Made by a program: the position numbers and the translations under genes
In this document: piece after piece, positions 17,265 to 25,438 of the stretch
Numbering within the stretch: the first letter of the stretch is position 1
Layout: the number at the start of each line of letters is the position of its first letter
Assembly (NCBI GenBank): GCA_017548275.1
Contig: JAFZAH010000025.1
Coordinates: 1-46,335, forward strand
DNA length: 46,335 bases
Reading direction: 5' to 3'
From: Prevotella sp.
GTDB lineage: Bacteria > Bacteroidota > Bacteroidia > Bacteroidales > Bacteroidaceae
Notes under the pieces: generated by a model
The model's database searches: none
The model's input: only the letters and a program-made list of their open reading frames with translations
Told to the model about the DNA's origin: nothing

Positions 17265-18956
17265 TTAATACTCATACAGTTTCACATGCAGTATCTTATA
17301 GTCTCCTACAGAGATACGCGCATGGCGGCCCTGATGGTCTTGATCGCCATTTTCACGTCTGAGATATTGTAACTGGCCTTGCGCATCGATGGCTACCTCA
17401 TCGACATAGCCGATGCCGACGCGTTTGCCTGTAAATCGTTGAGACTGTTGCGTTTTTGACATATCTCCCCCTGCATCGGCAAAGCCGTCCTCACCTAAGG
17501 ATTTCTGTTCTGTCTGAGCCTTTTCCGTCGTCTTTTGGAATACCACCACTACCCCACTGCCCGCAATGAGATAATCGTCGGGGGCCTGTCGGATGATGAT
17601 TGCTCCTCCTTCGGGCCATGTGCTGCCGTCAGTGGCGCGGGAATCCCACGGCAAGGTGAAATTATGTCGGCAGGTGAGGGTCAAGTCGCCATCGATGATG
17701 ACGGACTCTTTGTCATCCTGATCGAACAACACGCCGCGCATCGAATCTTTTCCCTGATGACGGGAGATAACGGGTGCCAACTGGCGCAACAAGTCATAAG
17801 CAGCGGTGACGGGTTGTGTGTCGCGGTCGGGTGCTTGGTCGATGGCAAAGGGACTGAACCCTATGGCATGATGTTCGCCGAAGGCATAAAGGGCACGTAC
17901 ACCGCTATTGGCGCAACAACGTGTCTCAGGGATAAACAGCGGGTTATCGGGCAGCGCGTATTGCGTGACCCATCCCTTGAAACCCGTATCGTAAATGTCG
18001 GGGGCGAGGATGTCCACATCAGGGGCGGCACAATGCCAGATATCTTTCAGATGAGCCAACGGACCCGCCGATGGATACTCACCAGGCTGTCGTCCGCGGC
18101 TGTTCATAGCGGCATTCACATAAAGCGGCATATCATACACCTCGCGGGCTGTCTTGGCCAACCGCTCCACGTATTTCGCATAATGATATGCCATGAAAAT
18201 CTCGTCCGTATAGATATCGTCGCCAAACACCTCGGTCCATGTGCCACTTTTTCCGGAGAATTTATCACGCATCGAGGGATGAAGGTCTTTTTGATGCTTT
18301 TTGAGGAAAGATATCAGTTCTTCCGGTACCTGCCCCTTGAACTGGCGGTCGGCCTCGGGTGAATGATCGCGCGCGTCTTCCAGCATGCCGATTTCATTCT
18401 CTATCTGCATCATGATGACCGTGTGGTCATTGGCATCGATGTGGGCGATATGCTCCATCAGCGCTTTGAAGGCCCGGTGGTCGGCCTGAAACACATTCTC
18501 CGAAAAGGCGCTGGCTATCTCCAACGGTTTGCCTTGACGTGTCATCGCACGGGGAAAACGTTTGGTGTCTTTTTTGAACCACAGCGGTGCATAACAACTC
18601 ATCGAGTTCTTCCAGGCGCCGAACCACAGGAAAATGACCTTGAATCCGTTCTCGCGTGCTTTTTGGATAGTGCGGTCAATAAGGGTGAAATCAAAATGTC
18701 CCTCTTCAGGCTCGGTCAAATCCCATTGGGCAGGCACCAATACCGTATTCAGTCCCAACCGTGCCATACGCGGCATGACACTGTCTATATCTGTGACACA
18801 GGTGGCCGCCGAATTGCTCAGTTCACCTCCGAGAATCAGCATCGGCCGCCCAGCGACCGTTAATTGCATAGTTGTGCCCTGCCGCTGCAACCGACTTTGG
18901 GCATACAGCGAGAGGGCACCCATAAATAATAGTGTTAGCAGAATAGTTTTTTTCAT
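17265..18956 (-). CDS. GH35-like glycoside hydrolase with DUF5597-type C-terminus
   Basis: 563 residues from ATG 18956; the longer open frame upstream lacks a signal, whereas this start gives a good signal peptide (residues 1-20, ending SLYAQ). The (beta/alpha)8 part looks like GH35/GH42 clan-A beta-galactosidases: WDLTEPEEGHFDF, MMQIENEIG with acid/base Glu188, and FIPETR with nucleophile Glu344. The last about 180 residues are beta-rich, as in the DUF5597 domain attached to such enzymes. It lies 75 nt downstream of the GH67 gene, so it probably removes a galactose or arabinose-type terminal unit from xylan side chains (inference). Location: periplasm. Substrate not determinable from sequence. 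Confidence 0.8.
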   Translation of the reverse strand: MKKTILLTLLFMGALSLYAQSRLQRQGTTMQLTVAGRPMLILGGELSNSAATCVTDIDSVMPRMARLGLNTVLVPAQWDLTEPEEGHFDFTLIDRTIQKARENGFKVIFLWFGAWKNSMSCYAPLWFKKDTKRFPRAMTRQGKPLEIASAFSENVFQADHRAFKALMEHIAHIDANDHTVIMMQIENEIGMLEDARDHSPEADRQFKGQVPEELISFLKKHQKDLHPSMRDKFSGKSGTWTEVFGDDIYTDEIFMAYHYAKYVERLAKTAREVYDMPLYVNAAMNSRGRQPGEYPSAGPLAHLKDIWHCAAPDVDILAPDIYDTGFKGWVTQYALPDNPLFIPETRCCANSGVRALYAFGEHHAIGFSPFAIDQAPDRDTQPVTAAYDLLRQLAPVISRHQGKDSMRGVLFDQDDKESVIIDGDLTLTCRHNFTLPWDSRATDGSTWPEGGAIIIRQAPDDYLIAGSGVVVVFQKTTEKAQTEQKSLGEDGFADAGGDMSKTQQSQRFTGKRVGIGYVDEVAIDAQGQLQYLRRENGDQDHQGRHARISVGDYKILHVKLYEY

Positions 18957-19031
18957 TTTTCTTGAAATATAAGGGGCTGAGAGGACAATGCAACCGGAAT
19001 CTTCGGGATAATCGAAATACCCCAAAAGCCG

Positions 19032-20993
19032 TCACTTGACGAAACTGCCGAAATAGTCGAGGCAGACTTGACGCCACTTACGGGCGTTCTCTAACTGCAC
19101 ATCGAGCAGGTCGGCGACATGCTGCCAACGCGCCGAGTCGATGTAGGGACGCATGCGTTGCCATGTGTCGCAATAGCGGGCCACCTCCTCCACTCCGCGG
19201 TTGTAGTGTATTTGCAGGTTCTGCCAGAGGGTTTTACCGTTTTTCATTTTGTAATCCCACGACACATGATGGAACCACAGCAGATATTCCTCCGGACAGG
19301 TTTTCAGACTGTTATACTGTGAGTTGAAGGGTTTGCGATACTGGTCAACGGCACCCGAGCCTTTTCGTGTACGGTCGAAGCCCACACCGTCTTTATCAGC
19401 CTTGTGATAATACACCGGGCACCACTCGAGCGGATAACTGGCAATAAATCCGTCGGGTTCAGGTCCATAGTGATGGTCGAAACTGAAGATATGATGCAAT
19501 CCGAGCGGCATCATGTAATCGACACATACCTCGCGCGAGGACATCATCACCTCGGTCATGGCATCGACAAACATCTTATTGTCAGAAAAGGTCTGCACCA
19601 GCCATTCACGGGCAATCTCCTCGGATGTCATCTCCGGATTCCACGCCAGACGGCCGAAAGCATACCAGTTGGCCTGTGAGAAGGGGTGTCCGCACCATCC
19701 CTCGCTGTCGCCGATATTGGCAACGCCGGCGATGCCTACCAATTTATTGGCACTGACGAAACCGAAAAACTCCTCCCACATCGGGGCGAGATAGACCAGA
19801 TGAAGGCTTTGTCCGAGATACTCCTGCGTGATTTGCAACTCGGCCATCTGCGGGGTTTTCTTGATATTGTCGAAGATGGGCGCATAAGGTTCTCGGGGCT
19901 GGAAATCAAGCGGCCCGTTCTTGGACTGAAGAATGACATTGTCAGCGAAAAGACCGTCCATGGGTTTGAACTCACTCACGGCCTGTTTCACTCGGTCCTC
20001 GCCTTTGTGGTTAGCACCATAGACGAACGAGCGCCACATCACGATGCCGTTATGTGGTTTCAAGGCAGCCGCCAGCATATTCGCACCGTCGGCATGGGTG
20101 CGGTGATAGTCGCCGGGACCGGGTTGACCTTCGGAATTGGCCTTGACCAAGAATCCGCCGAAATCAGGTATCAGACGGTATATCTCGTCCACTTTCTCAC
20201 GCCACCATTTCGCCACCGACGCGTCGAGGGGGTCGGCGGTCGTCGTGGCGCCCAGCACCATCGGCGAGGCGAAATTGATAGAGAGATACACCTGTATGCC
20301 GTAGGGACGGAAAGCGTCGGCCAACACACGGATTTTCTCCAGATATTCGGTGGTCAGGATATTGGGCGAGGCATTCACGTTGTTGAGCACGCTGCCGTTG
20401 AGTCCGAGCGACGCATTGGCACGGCAATACTGGCGCACACGTTGCTGCATGGCCTCGCTCATGGTACGCTGCTTGCCGTCAATCTCATCCCATTTCCAGA
20501 TGCTCTTGCCGGCATAACCGCGCTCAATCGACCCGTCGAGATTGTCCCAGTGGTTCAACAGGCGGTATTTTATCTTCGGGGCCGTCTGCACAGGGTGTTC
20601 GGCGCCAATTTTCTGCATCCGCAACAATTCATACGCGCCATACAACAACCCTTTGTCATCGGAAGCCTTGATGATGGTGCTCTGACCATTCTGCTCGATG
20701 CGATATCCCTCTGCGGGGACTGAAGCGTCGGTCACCAGACGCACATTGGCTTGTGCGGAACCGCCGTGCCAAAAATCGCGCAACTCGCTCACCGCGATTT
20801 TAGCCGTCTCTGACGACCTGTCGCAAGTGATATCAGGCGCCTTGTCGGTTTTGCCATAGCGCAACCACAATTGGCTGCCGTCTTCGGCCGTTGCCGGTAA
20901 TATCCCAAATAAGAGAATTGCTGTCATCATCAGGCGCATGACACTGCTCATCCGCCGAATAAGAATTCCGTGGGTCGGTTGTTGTTTCTTCAT
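19032..20993 (-). CDS. xynF: GH67 alpha-glucuronidase
   Basis: A 653-residue family GH67 enzyme that removes (4-O-methyl-)glucuronic acid from the non-reducing end of xylo-oligosaccharides. The three catalytic carboxylates can be placed: Glu288 in KANSEGQPGPGDYH, Asp363 in GPLDFQPREP and Glu391 in QITQEYLG, close to Glu292, Asp365 and Glu393 of the Cellvibrio enzyme. Signal segment at about 15-36 after a long basic start; Met15 or Met19 are alternative starts. It begins a leftward operon with the GH35-like gene, under a perfect promoter, diverging from the SGNH-esterase operon. The symbol follows the P. bryantii xyn cluster from memory. Confidence 0.93.
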   Translation of the reverse strand: MKKQQPTHGILIRRMSSVMRLMMTAILLFGILPATAEDGSQLWLRYGKTDKAPDITCDRSSETAKIAVSELRDFWHGGSAQANVRLVTDASVPAEGYRIEQNGQSTIIKASDDKGLLYGAYELLRMQKIGAEHPVQTAPKIKYRLLNHWDNLDGSIERGYAGKSIWKWDEIDGKQRTMSEAMQQRVRQYCRANASLGLNGSVLNNVNASPNILTTEYLEKIRVLADAFRPYGIQVYLSINFASPMVLGATTTADPLDASVAKWWREKVDEIYRLIPDFGGFLVKANSEGQPGPGDYHRTHADGANMLAAALKPHNGIVMWRSFVYGANHKGEDRVKQAVSEFKPMDGLFADNVILQSKNGPLDFQPREPYAPIFDNIKKTPQMAELQITQEYLGQSLHLVYLAPMWEEFFGFVSANKLVGIAGVANIGDSEGWCGHPFSQANWYAFGRLAWNPEMTSEEIAREWLVQTFSDNKMFVDAMTEVMMSSREVCVDYMMPLGLHHIFSFDHHYGPEPDGFIASYPLEWCPVYYHKADKDGVGFDRTRKGSGAVDQYRKPFNSQYNSLKTCPEEYLLWFHHVSWDYKMKNGKTLWQNLQIHYNRGVEEVARYCDTWQRMRPYIDSARWQHVADLLDVQLENARKWRQVCLDYFGSFVK

Positions 20994-21032
20994 CGAAATA
21001 AGTAGTTTATGGTATTATGAAATTGTTCATGG

Positions 21033-21064
21033 CAAAATTACAAGAATTTGCCCGTTTTCCCAAA
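21033..21064 (-). promoter_or_regulatory. Promoter of the GH67-GH35 operon
   Basis: Minus strand: TTTG (21061-21064), exactly 20 nt, TAATTTTG (21033-21040). A full match to the Bacteroidetes consensus, 39 nt before the GH67 start. Confidence 0.8.
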
Positions 21065-21133
21065 CAAATCACGCTCTTTTATCCAATTTGGCACAGATAT
21101 GAAACATTTTGAGCAAATGTTGAGTCAATTTGT

Positions 21134-21165
21134 ATTGGTATTTTCAAAAGATATGTGTATTTTTG
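21134..21165 (+). promoter_or_regulatory. Promoter of the esterase-symporter transcript
   Basis: ATTG (21134-21137), 20 nt, TATTTTTG (21158-21165), with the ATG at 21191. It points away from the GH67 promoter; about 70 bp lie between the two -33 boxes, a natural place for a shared regulator to bind. Confidence 0.75.
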
Positions 21166-21190
21166 CAGAATAAAACTACCAACAGACGAA

Positions 21191-22420
21191 ATGAAACATT
21201 TTCCAACCGGCAAATTCTGGCGGATGGCACTTTTGATGGTGCTCCCGATTCTCATGTCATGCGTAAGCAAAACGGCGGTAAACACTCCCGACCCCGCAAA
21301 ACAATGGACGGGTACATGGGCTACGGCCGTGGAGAAACCCGGACAAGGCGACATGCCGAAAGCATCGCTGTCGAACCGCTCAGCGCGCCAAATCATCCAC
21401 GTGAGCATCGGCGGCGAGACCATGCGGCTGCGGCTGTCGAATGTGCAGAGCACCACGCCCGTGGACATCAAGGGCGTGTATATCGCTGACGCCACCTATA
21501 GTTCGAATATCAACAAAGCGACAGCCACCTGGCTTACCTTCGGCAATCAGCGCAGTGTGACCATCGAACCGGGCAAGGAGGTGATGAGCGACGATATCAC
21601 TTACCACCTGCGTCCCGGACAGCGGTTGGCCATCACCATCAACTACGGCGACGCCACGCCCGATGCGGCATCATGCCACCGCGGGTCGCGCACCACATCG
21701 TATATCATATCCGGCGAGAGCACACCCGAGAGCGATTTCAGCCAAGGCGAAGAGGCTGTGCATTGGTATAACATCGCTTCTATCGACGTGCTGGGCAGCA
21801 ATCAGACGGCCATCGCCATACTGGGTAACTCTATCACCGACGGACGGGGCAGCACTACCGACGCGCAAAACCGCTGGACGGATTTCTTCTCAGATGAACT
21901 GCTGAAGAACCCCGCCACGGCTCATATCGGCATACTGAACCTCGGCATCGGCGGCAACTGCGTGGTTCGCGGTGGGCTGAGCGAGCCGGGACTGGTGCGT
22001 TTCGACCGCGACATTCTCGGACAAACAGGCATCTCTGCCATCATCATTTTCGAGGGCACTAACGACATCGGTTCCTTTGGCGACAACCCGCAGGTAGGCG
22101 ACCGGCTCATCGAGGCTTACAAAGAACTGATACGCAAAGGGCATGAGGCCGGCCTGAAGGTCTATGGCGCGACCATCACCCCTGTGAAGAATTCATTCTA
22201 TTACAGCGAGAAACATGAGGCCATGCGTAAGCGCGTGAATGAATGGATACGCACATCGGGCAGTTTCGACGGTGTCATCGACTTCGACAAAGCCGTGCGC
22301 GACAGTGCCGACCCCGAAGCCCTGCGCTCCGACTTGCAAGAAGACTGGCTCCACCTCAATCCCGCCGGCTATGCCGTCATGGGAAAATTCGCGGCAGAGT
22401 TTATAGGAAAGGCACAATAG
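21191..22420 (+). CDS. xynE: SGNH/GDSL-family esterase, lipoprotein
   Basis: 409 residues from ATG 21191; a GTG 12 codons upstream lies inside the promoter and was rejected. The signal ends in LMSC (Cys24), indicating a lipoprotein. Residues about 36-200 form a beta-rich N-terminal domain. The SGNH hydrolase domain follows: block I ILGNSITDG with Ser214, block II LGIGGN, block III FEGTNDIG with Asn291, and block V DWLHLNPAGY with Asp385 and His388. All four catalytic blocks are intact. In a xylan locus the likely job is removing acetyl groups from xylan or its oligosaccharides. It heads the rightward transcript and lies 39 nt before the symporter gene. Confidence 0.88.
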   Translation: MKHFPTGKFWRMALLMVLPILMSCVSKTAVNTPDPAKQWTGTWATAVEKPGQGDMPKASLSNRSARQIIHVSIGGETMRLRLSNVQSTTPVDIKGVYIADATYSSNINKATATWLTFGNQRSVTIEPGKEVMSDDITYHLRPGQRLAITINYGDATPDAASCHRGSRTTSYIISGESTPESDFSQGEEAVHWYNIASIDVLGSNQTAIAILGNSITDGRGSTTDAQNRWTDFFSDELLKNPATAHIGILNLGIGGNCVVRGGLSEPGLVRFDRDILGQTGISAIIIFEGTNDIGSFGDNPQVGDRLIEAYKELIRKGHEAGLKVYGATITPVKNSFYYSEKHEAMRKRVNEWIRTSGSFDGVIDFDKAVRDSADPEALRSDLQEDWLHLNPAGYAVMGKFAAEFIGKAQ

Positions 22421-22459
22421 GACAAATAAGCAAACACTATTCATTAAAAACATAAAACA

Positions 22460-23869
22460 ATGCAAACAAACACAAGCACTCAAGAATCCAAGGGATTCTA
22501 CAAACTATCCTGGTTGCAGCGCATCGGTTTCGGTAGCGGTGACCTGGCGCAGAACCTGATTTTCCAGGTTATTTGCACCTACCTTCTTTTCTTTTACACC
22601 GACATCTACGGACTTACTCCGTCGGCGGTGGCTGTCATGTTCCTTGTGGGTAATGTGGCAAACGTGATTTGGGACCCCATTGTGGGCGCGTTAATTGACA
22701 AGAGCAACCCGCGTTTCGGTAAATACCGCTCATATCTGCTTTATGTAGGTATTCCACTGTCGGGTTTCGCCATTCTTTGCTTCTTCAACGGATTCGCTCC
22801 GTCGCTGATATATGCGTACGTCACTTATATATCGATGCAATTGCTCTATACGTTTATCAACGTGCCTTACGGAGCATTGAACTCATCACTTACACGTGAC
22901 ACAAACGAAATCACCATTCTTACTTCAGTGCGTATGTTTATGGCCAACCTTGGTGGTTTGGCCGTTAACTCCGGTCTGCCTTTGTTTATCGCCCTGCTTG
23001 CAGGCGCACCGTCAGACAGTCTGCCGAAAGACTCTTCGGCATGGTTCACCACGATGACCATTTATGCTATCGTCGGTTTCTGCCTGCTTATGTTCTGCTT
23101 CTCGCAGTGTAAGGAGCGCGTCGTCATGGATGCGAAAGCCACAGAGACGGTGAAGGTCAGCGACCTCTGGATGGAATTTCTCCGCAACCGTCCGTTGCGT
23201 GTTCTCGCTTTCTTCTTCATCACCGCTTTCGCCATGATGTCGGTCGGTAATGCCGCTGGTGCTTACTTTATGAACAGCAATCTGCACGGATCGGCTCAGC
23301 AACTGTCGATATTCATGGCTCTTGGTTCGATTCCGGCATTCATATTTATGCCGCTCGTTCCCTGGTTCAAGCGCATGGTAGGAAAGAAGAACATGTTCTA
23401 TTTGTTCCTTGGTGCCGCAATTCTCGGAATGGCGATGCTCTATATCATTTCTAAGATGGAGAATCCGAGCATGTGGATGATTTACGTGGCACAGTTTATC
23501 AAGAGCACGGGCGTGATTGTGGCTACAGGTTATATGTGGGCGCTGGTTCCCGAGGTGATTTCTTACGGCGAATACACAACCGGGCGTCGTATTTCCGGTA
23601 TTGTCAATGCCTTGACAGGATTGTTCTTCAAGGCCGGTATGACATTCGGTAGCATCGTCGGCCCCGCTGTGTTGGCATACGTAGGTTATAACAGCGATGT
23701 CATCGACCAGACGCCTTTAGCCGAGGAGGGTATCTTATGGCTCGTCTGCGTTATCCCCGCTATCCTGCTTCTGCTCGCTATTTTCATCATCTCGAAGTAT
23801 GAGTTGACTGACGAGAAGATTGACGAAATCAACCGCGAGATTGAGGCACGCTCTGCCGCAGATAATTAA
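22460..23869 (+). CDS. xynD: GPH-family sugar:cation symporter
   Basis: A 469-residue inner-membrane transporter of the glycoside-pentoside-hexuronide family (MelB/XylP relatives), with about 12 hydrophobic segments. Family signatures include FGSGDLAQN near the N-terminus, the loop WDPIVGALIDKSNPRFGKYR (after TM2), VPYGALNSSLTRD and the later VPEVISYGEYTTGRR. It should import xylose-containing oligosaccharides or pentosides with Na+ or H+. It follows the esterase gene by 39 nt. Downstream the 294-nt gap to the xylanase gene holds a GxxExxY relic and repeats, so whether transcription continues into that gene is open. Confidence 0.9.
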   Translation: MQTNTSTQESKGFYKLSWLQRIGFGSGDLAQNLIFQVICTYLLFFYTDIYGLTPSAVAVMFLVGNVANVIWDPIVGALIDKSNPRFGKYRSYLLYVGIPLSGFAILCFFNGFAPSLIYAYVTYISMQLLYTFINVPYGALNSSLTRDTNEITILTSVRMFMANLGGLAVNSGLPLFIALLAGAPSDSLPKDSSAWFTTMTIYAIVGFCLLMFCFSQCKERVVMDAKATETVKVSDLWMEFLRNRPLRVLAFFFITAFAMMSVGNAAGAYFMNSNLHGSAQQLSIFMALGSIPAFIFMPLVPWFKRMVGKKNMFYLFLGAAILGMAMLYIISKMENPSMWMIYVAQFIKSTGVIVATGYMWALVPEVISYGEYTTGRRISGIVNALTGLFFKAGMTFGSIVGPAVLAYVGYNSDVIDQTPLAEEGILWLVCVIPAILLLLAIFIISKYELTDEKIDEINREIEARSAADN

Positions 23870-23895
23870 TGATTTATCTGACGTTGTGTTTTTTC

Positions 23896-23932
23896 AGACA
23901 CTGCTCTGGCAGATTGGACTGATGACACTGAT
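23896..23932 (-). repeat. AATCAGTG-family repeat, left inverted copy
   Basis: 37 bp that match the reverse complement of 24099-24135 at 31 of 37 positions with no gaps. The outermost 8 bp are exact (AGACACTG against CAGTGTCT). Together the copies bracket the GxxExxY relic. Confidence 0.75.
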
Positions 23933-23950
23933 GTAGGAATAAGACATTTA

Positions 23951-24089
23951 ATGGATTATTTACATTCTCAAATAACAGGTGACATCATAAATGCGTTCTA
24001 TGCCGTCTATTGAATTAGGATATGGTTTTCTGGAGCGCGTTTATAAGAACGCCTTGTATTCACAAATGACCGAAAATAGAGTCTTATAA
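23951..24089 (+). pseudogene. GxxExxY protein gene relic (frameshifted, truncated)
   Basis: From ATG 23951, 20 codons end in GDIINAFYAVY followed by TGA at 24011. Shifting frame by one base gives ELGYGFLERVYKNALYSQ and a stop at 24087. Joined, they read as the conserved N-terminal core of GxxExxY proteins: II-x-AFY-x-VY, the GxxExxY signature (GFLERVY) and NAL. Intact members have about 125 residues; only about 45 codons remain. It has no promoter and lies between inverted copies of a 37-bp repeat. GxxExxY proteins belong to the PD-(D/E)XK nuclease-like superfamily but have no firm function. It is certainly not an intact gene. Confidence 0.8.
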
Positions 24090-24094
24090 ACCAT

Positions 24095-24134
24095 AAGAAT
24101 CAGTGCCATCAGTAGAATCTGTCAAATCAGTGTC
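24095..24134 (+). repeat. AATCAGTG-family 40-bp direct repeat, copy 1
   Basis: Identical over 40 bp to 24172-24211, offset 77 bp. Bases 24099-24135 are also the right arm of the inverted pair with 23896-23932. Confidence 0.9.
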
Positions 24135-24163
24135 TTAATGTCACACATATCTCTAGAATAAAC

Positions 24164-25417
24164 ATGATAAAAAGAATCAGTGCCATCAGTAGAATCTGTC
24201 AAATCAGTGTCCTAAGAACAGCATTGTCTGTGGCTATCGCTGCCATCGCCTCGACATCAGTGGCACAAACCCTGAAAGACGCTTACCGCGACTATTGGTA
24301 CACTGGCGTGAGTGTGAACCAATGGCAGGTGGCTGCGGATAAGAGCGGCGATAACGCTCACAACGTGACGGGACACATCAGCAATGACCAGACGGCCGAC
24401 TGGGATGCCATCGTCAGTAACTTCAACTGGGTTGTGGCTGAGAACTGCATGAAATGCGAGGTGATACACCCCCAGGAAGGCGTATATGACTTCACGCTTG
24501 CCGACCAGTTCGTCAATAAGGCGAAGGCAGCCGGTTTGAAAGTGCTTGGGCACTGTCTCATCTGGCACTCGCAGTGTGCGCCGTGGTTCCACTTCGACAG
24601 CGACGGCAAACCCGTTTCAGCCGATGTGCTGAAGAAACGGATGCGTGAGCATATCTACACCATCGTGAGCCATTTCAAGGGACGTGTGGACGCATGGGAC
24701 GTGGTCAATGAGGCGTTCGAAGACGACGGGTCGCCCCGCCAGAGCCTGTTCTATCAGATACTCGGCACGGACTACATACCTCTCGCCTTCCAATACGCCC
24801 ATGAGGCCGACCCGTCGGCGGAGTTGTATTACAATGACTTCTCGATGAACAAAGCGACGAAGGTGGAGGGTGTGGCCAATTTCTTCCGCCCGCTCCTCAA
24901 CCAAGGACTGCCTGTGACGGCCATCGGTATGCAGGGACACCTCATTCTTGAGGATAATGTCGACGACCTGGTCATCAAACAGTATGACCACTCCATCGAT
25001 GTCATCGCCGCACTGGGCGTGCCCACGTTCTTCTCCGAATTGGACCTGTCAGTGCTGCCCAACCCCTACGGATTCTCCGGTGCTAATATCAGCGACAAGT
25101 TCGCCTACCGCCCCGAGATGGACCCGTATAAGAACGGTTTGACCAAAGAGCACGAGAAAACGATTTCCGAATTCTGGGTCAATTTCTTCAAGATGCTCAT
25201 CCGCCACAAGGACGACATCTCAAGGGTGAGTTTCTGGTGCCTGAATGATGCCAACTCATGGCGCAACGATTTCCCCATTAAGGGACGCACCGACTATGCC
25301 ACCCTCTTCGACCGCCAGAACCGGCTCAAACCCTTTGTGCAGAAACTCATCGACCTGGCATTAGAGAGAAAAATAAGCCAAGTGGAACCAATAGCCCCAC
25401 AAAATAAAAAGAAATAA
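24164..25417 (+). CDS. xynA: GH10 endo-1,4-beta-xylanase
   Basis: A 417-residue single-domain family 10 xylanase. Active-site elements: DAWDVVNEAF with acid/base Glu183 and FFSELDLSV with nucleophile Glu292, plus HCLIWHSQ and GMQGHL. The signal peptide runs to about VAQ at residue 35, with no lipobox, so the enzyme is probably periplasmic or released. The first part of the signal (residues 4-16) is encoded by an exact copy of the intergenic 40-bp repeat. No other Met precedes the mature region, so this start is needed. No TAnnTTTG element was found upstream. GH43 follows 21 nt later. P. bryantii XynA has the same size and neighbourhood (from memory). Confidence 0.93.
   Translation: MIKRISAISRICQISVLRTALSVAIAAIASTSVAQTLKDAYRDYWYTGVSVNQWQVAADKSGDNAHNVTGHISNDQTADWDAIVSNFNWVVAENCMKCEVIHPQEGVYDFTLADQFVNKAKAAGLKVLGHCLIWHSQCAPWFHFDSDGKPVSADVLKKRMREHIYTIVSHFKGRVDAWDVVNEAFEDDGSPRQSLFYQILGTDYIPLAFQYAHEADPSAELYYNDFSMNKATKVEGVANFFRPLLNQGLPVTAIGMQGHLILEDNVDDLVIKQYDHSIDVIAALGVPTFFSELDLSVLPNPYGFSGANISDKFAYRPEMDPYKNGLTKEHEKTISEFWVNFFKMLIRHKDDISRVSFWCLNDANSWRNDFPIKGRTDYATLFDRQNRLKPFVQKLIDLALERKISQVEPIAPQNKKK
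24172..24211 (+). repeat. AATCAGTG-family 40-bp direct repeat, copy 2 (inside xynA)
   Basis: Exact duplicate of 24095-24134. It covers codons 3-16 of the xylanase gene and encodes RISAISRICQISV of the signal peptide. Confidence 0.92.
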
Positions 25418-25438
25418 CCTTATTAATAAGTCATTATT

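Noticed and set aside
19686-20723. 345-codon rightward open frame
   Set aside because: Antisense to the GH67 gene, whose catalytic residues are all placed.
23951-24089. Programmed frameshift in an active GxxExxY gene
   Set aside because: The protein would still end after about 45 codons, far short of family length, and no slippery heptamer is seen.
24095-24211. CRISPR-like direct repeat
   Set aside because: Only two direct copies, plus an inverted one, with a 37-nt gap and coding use; no cas genes.
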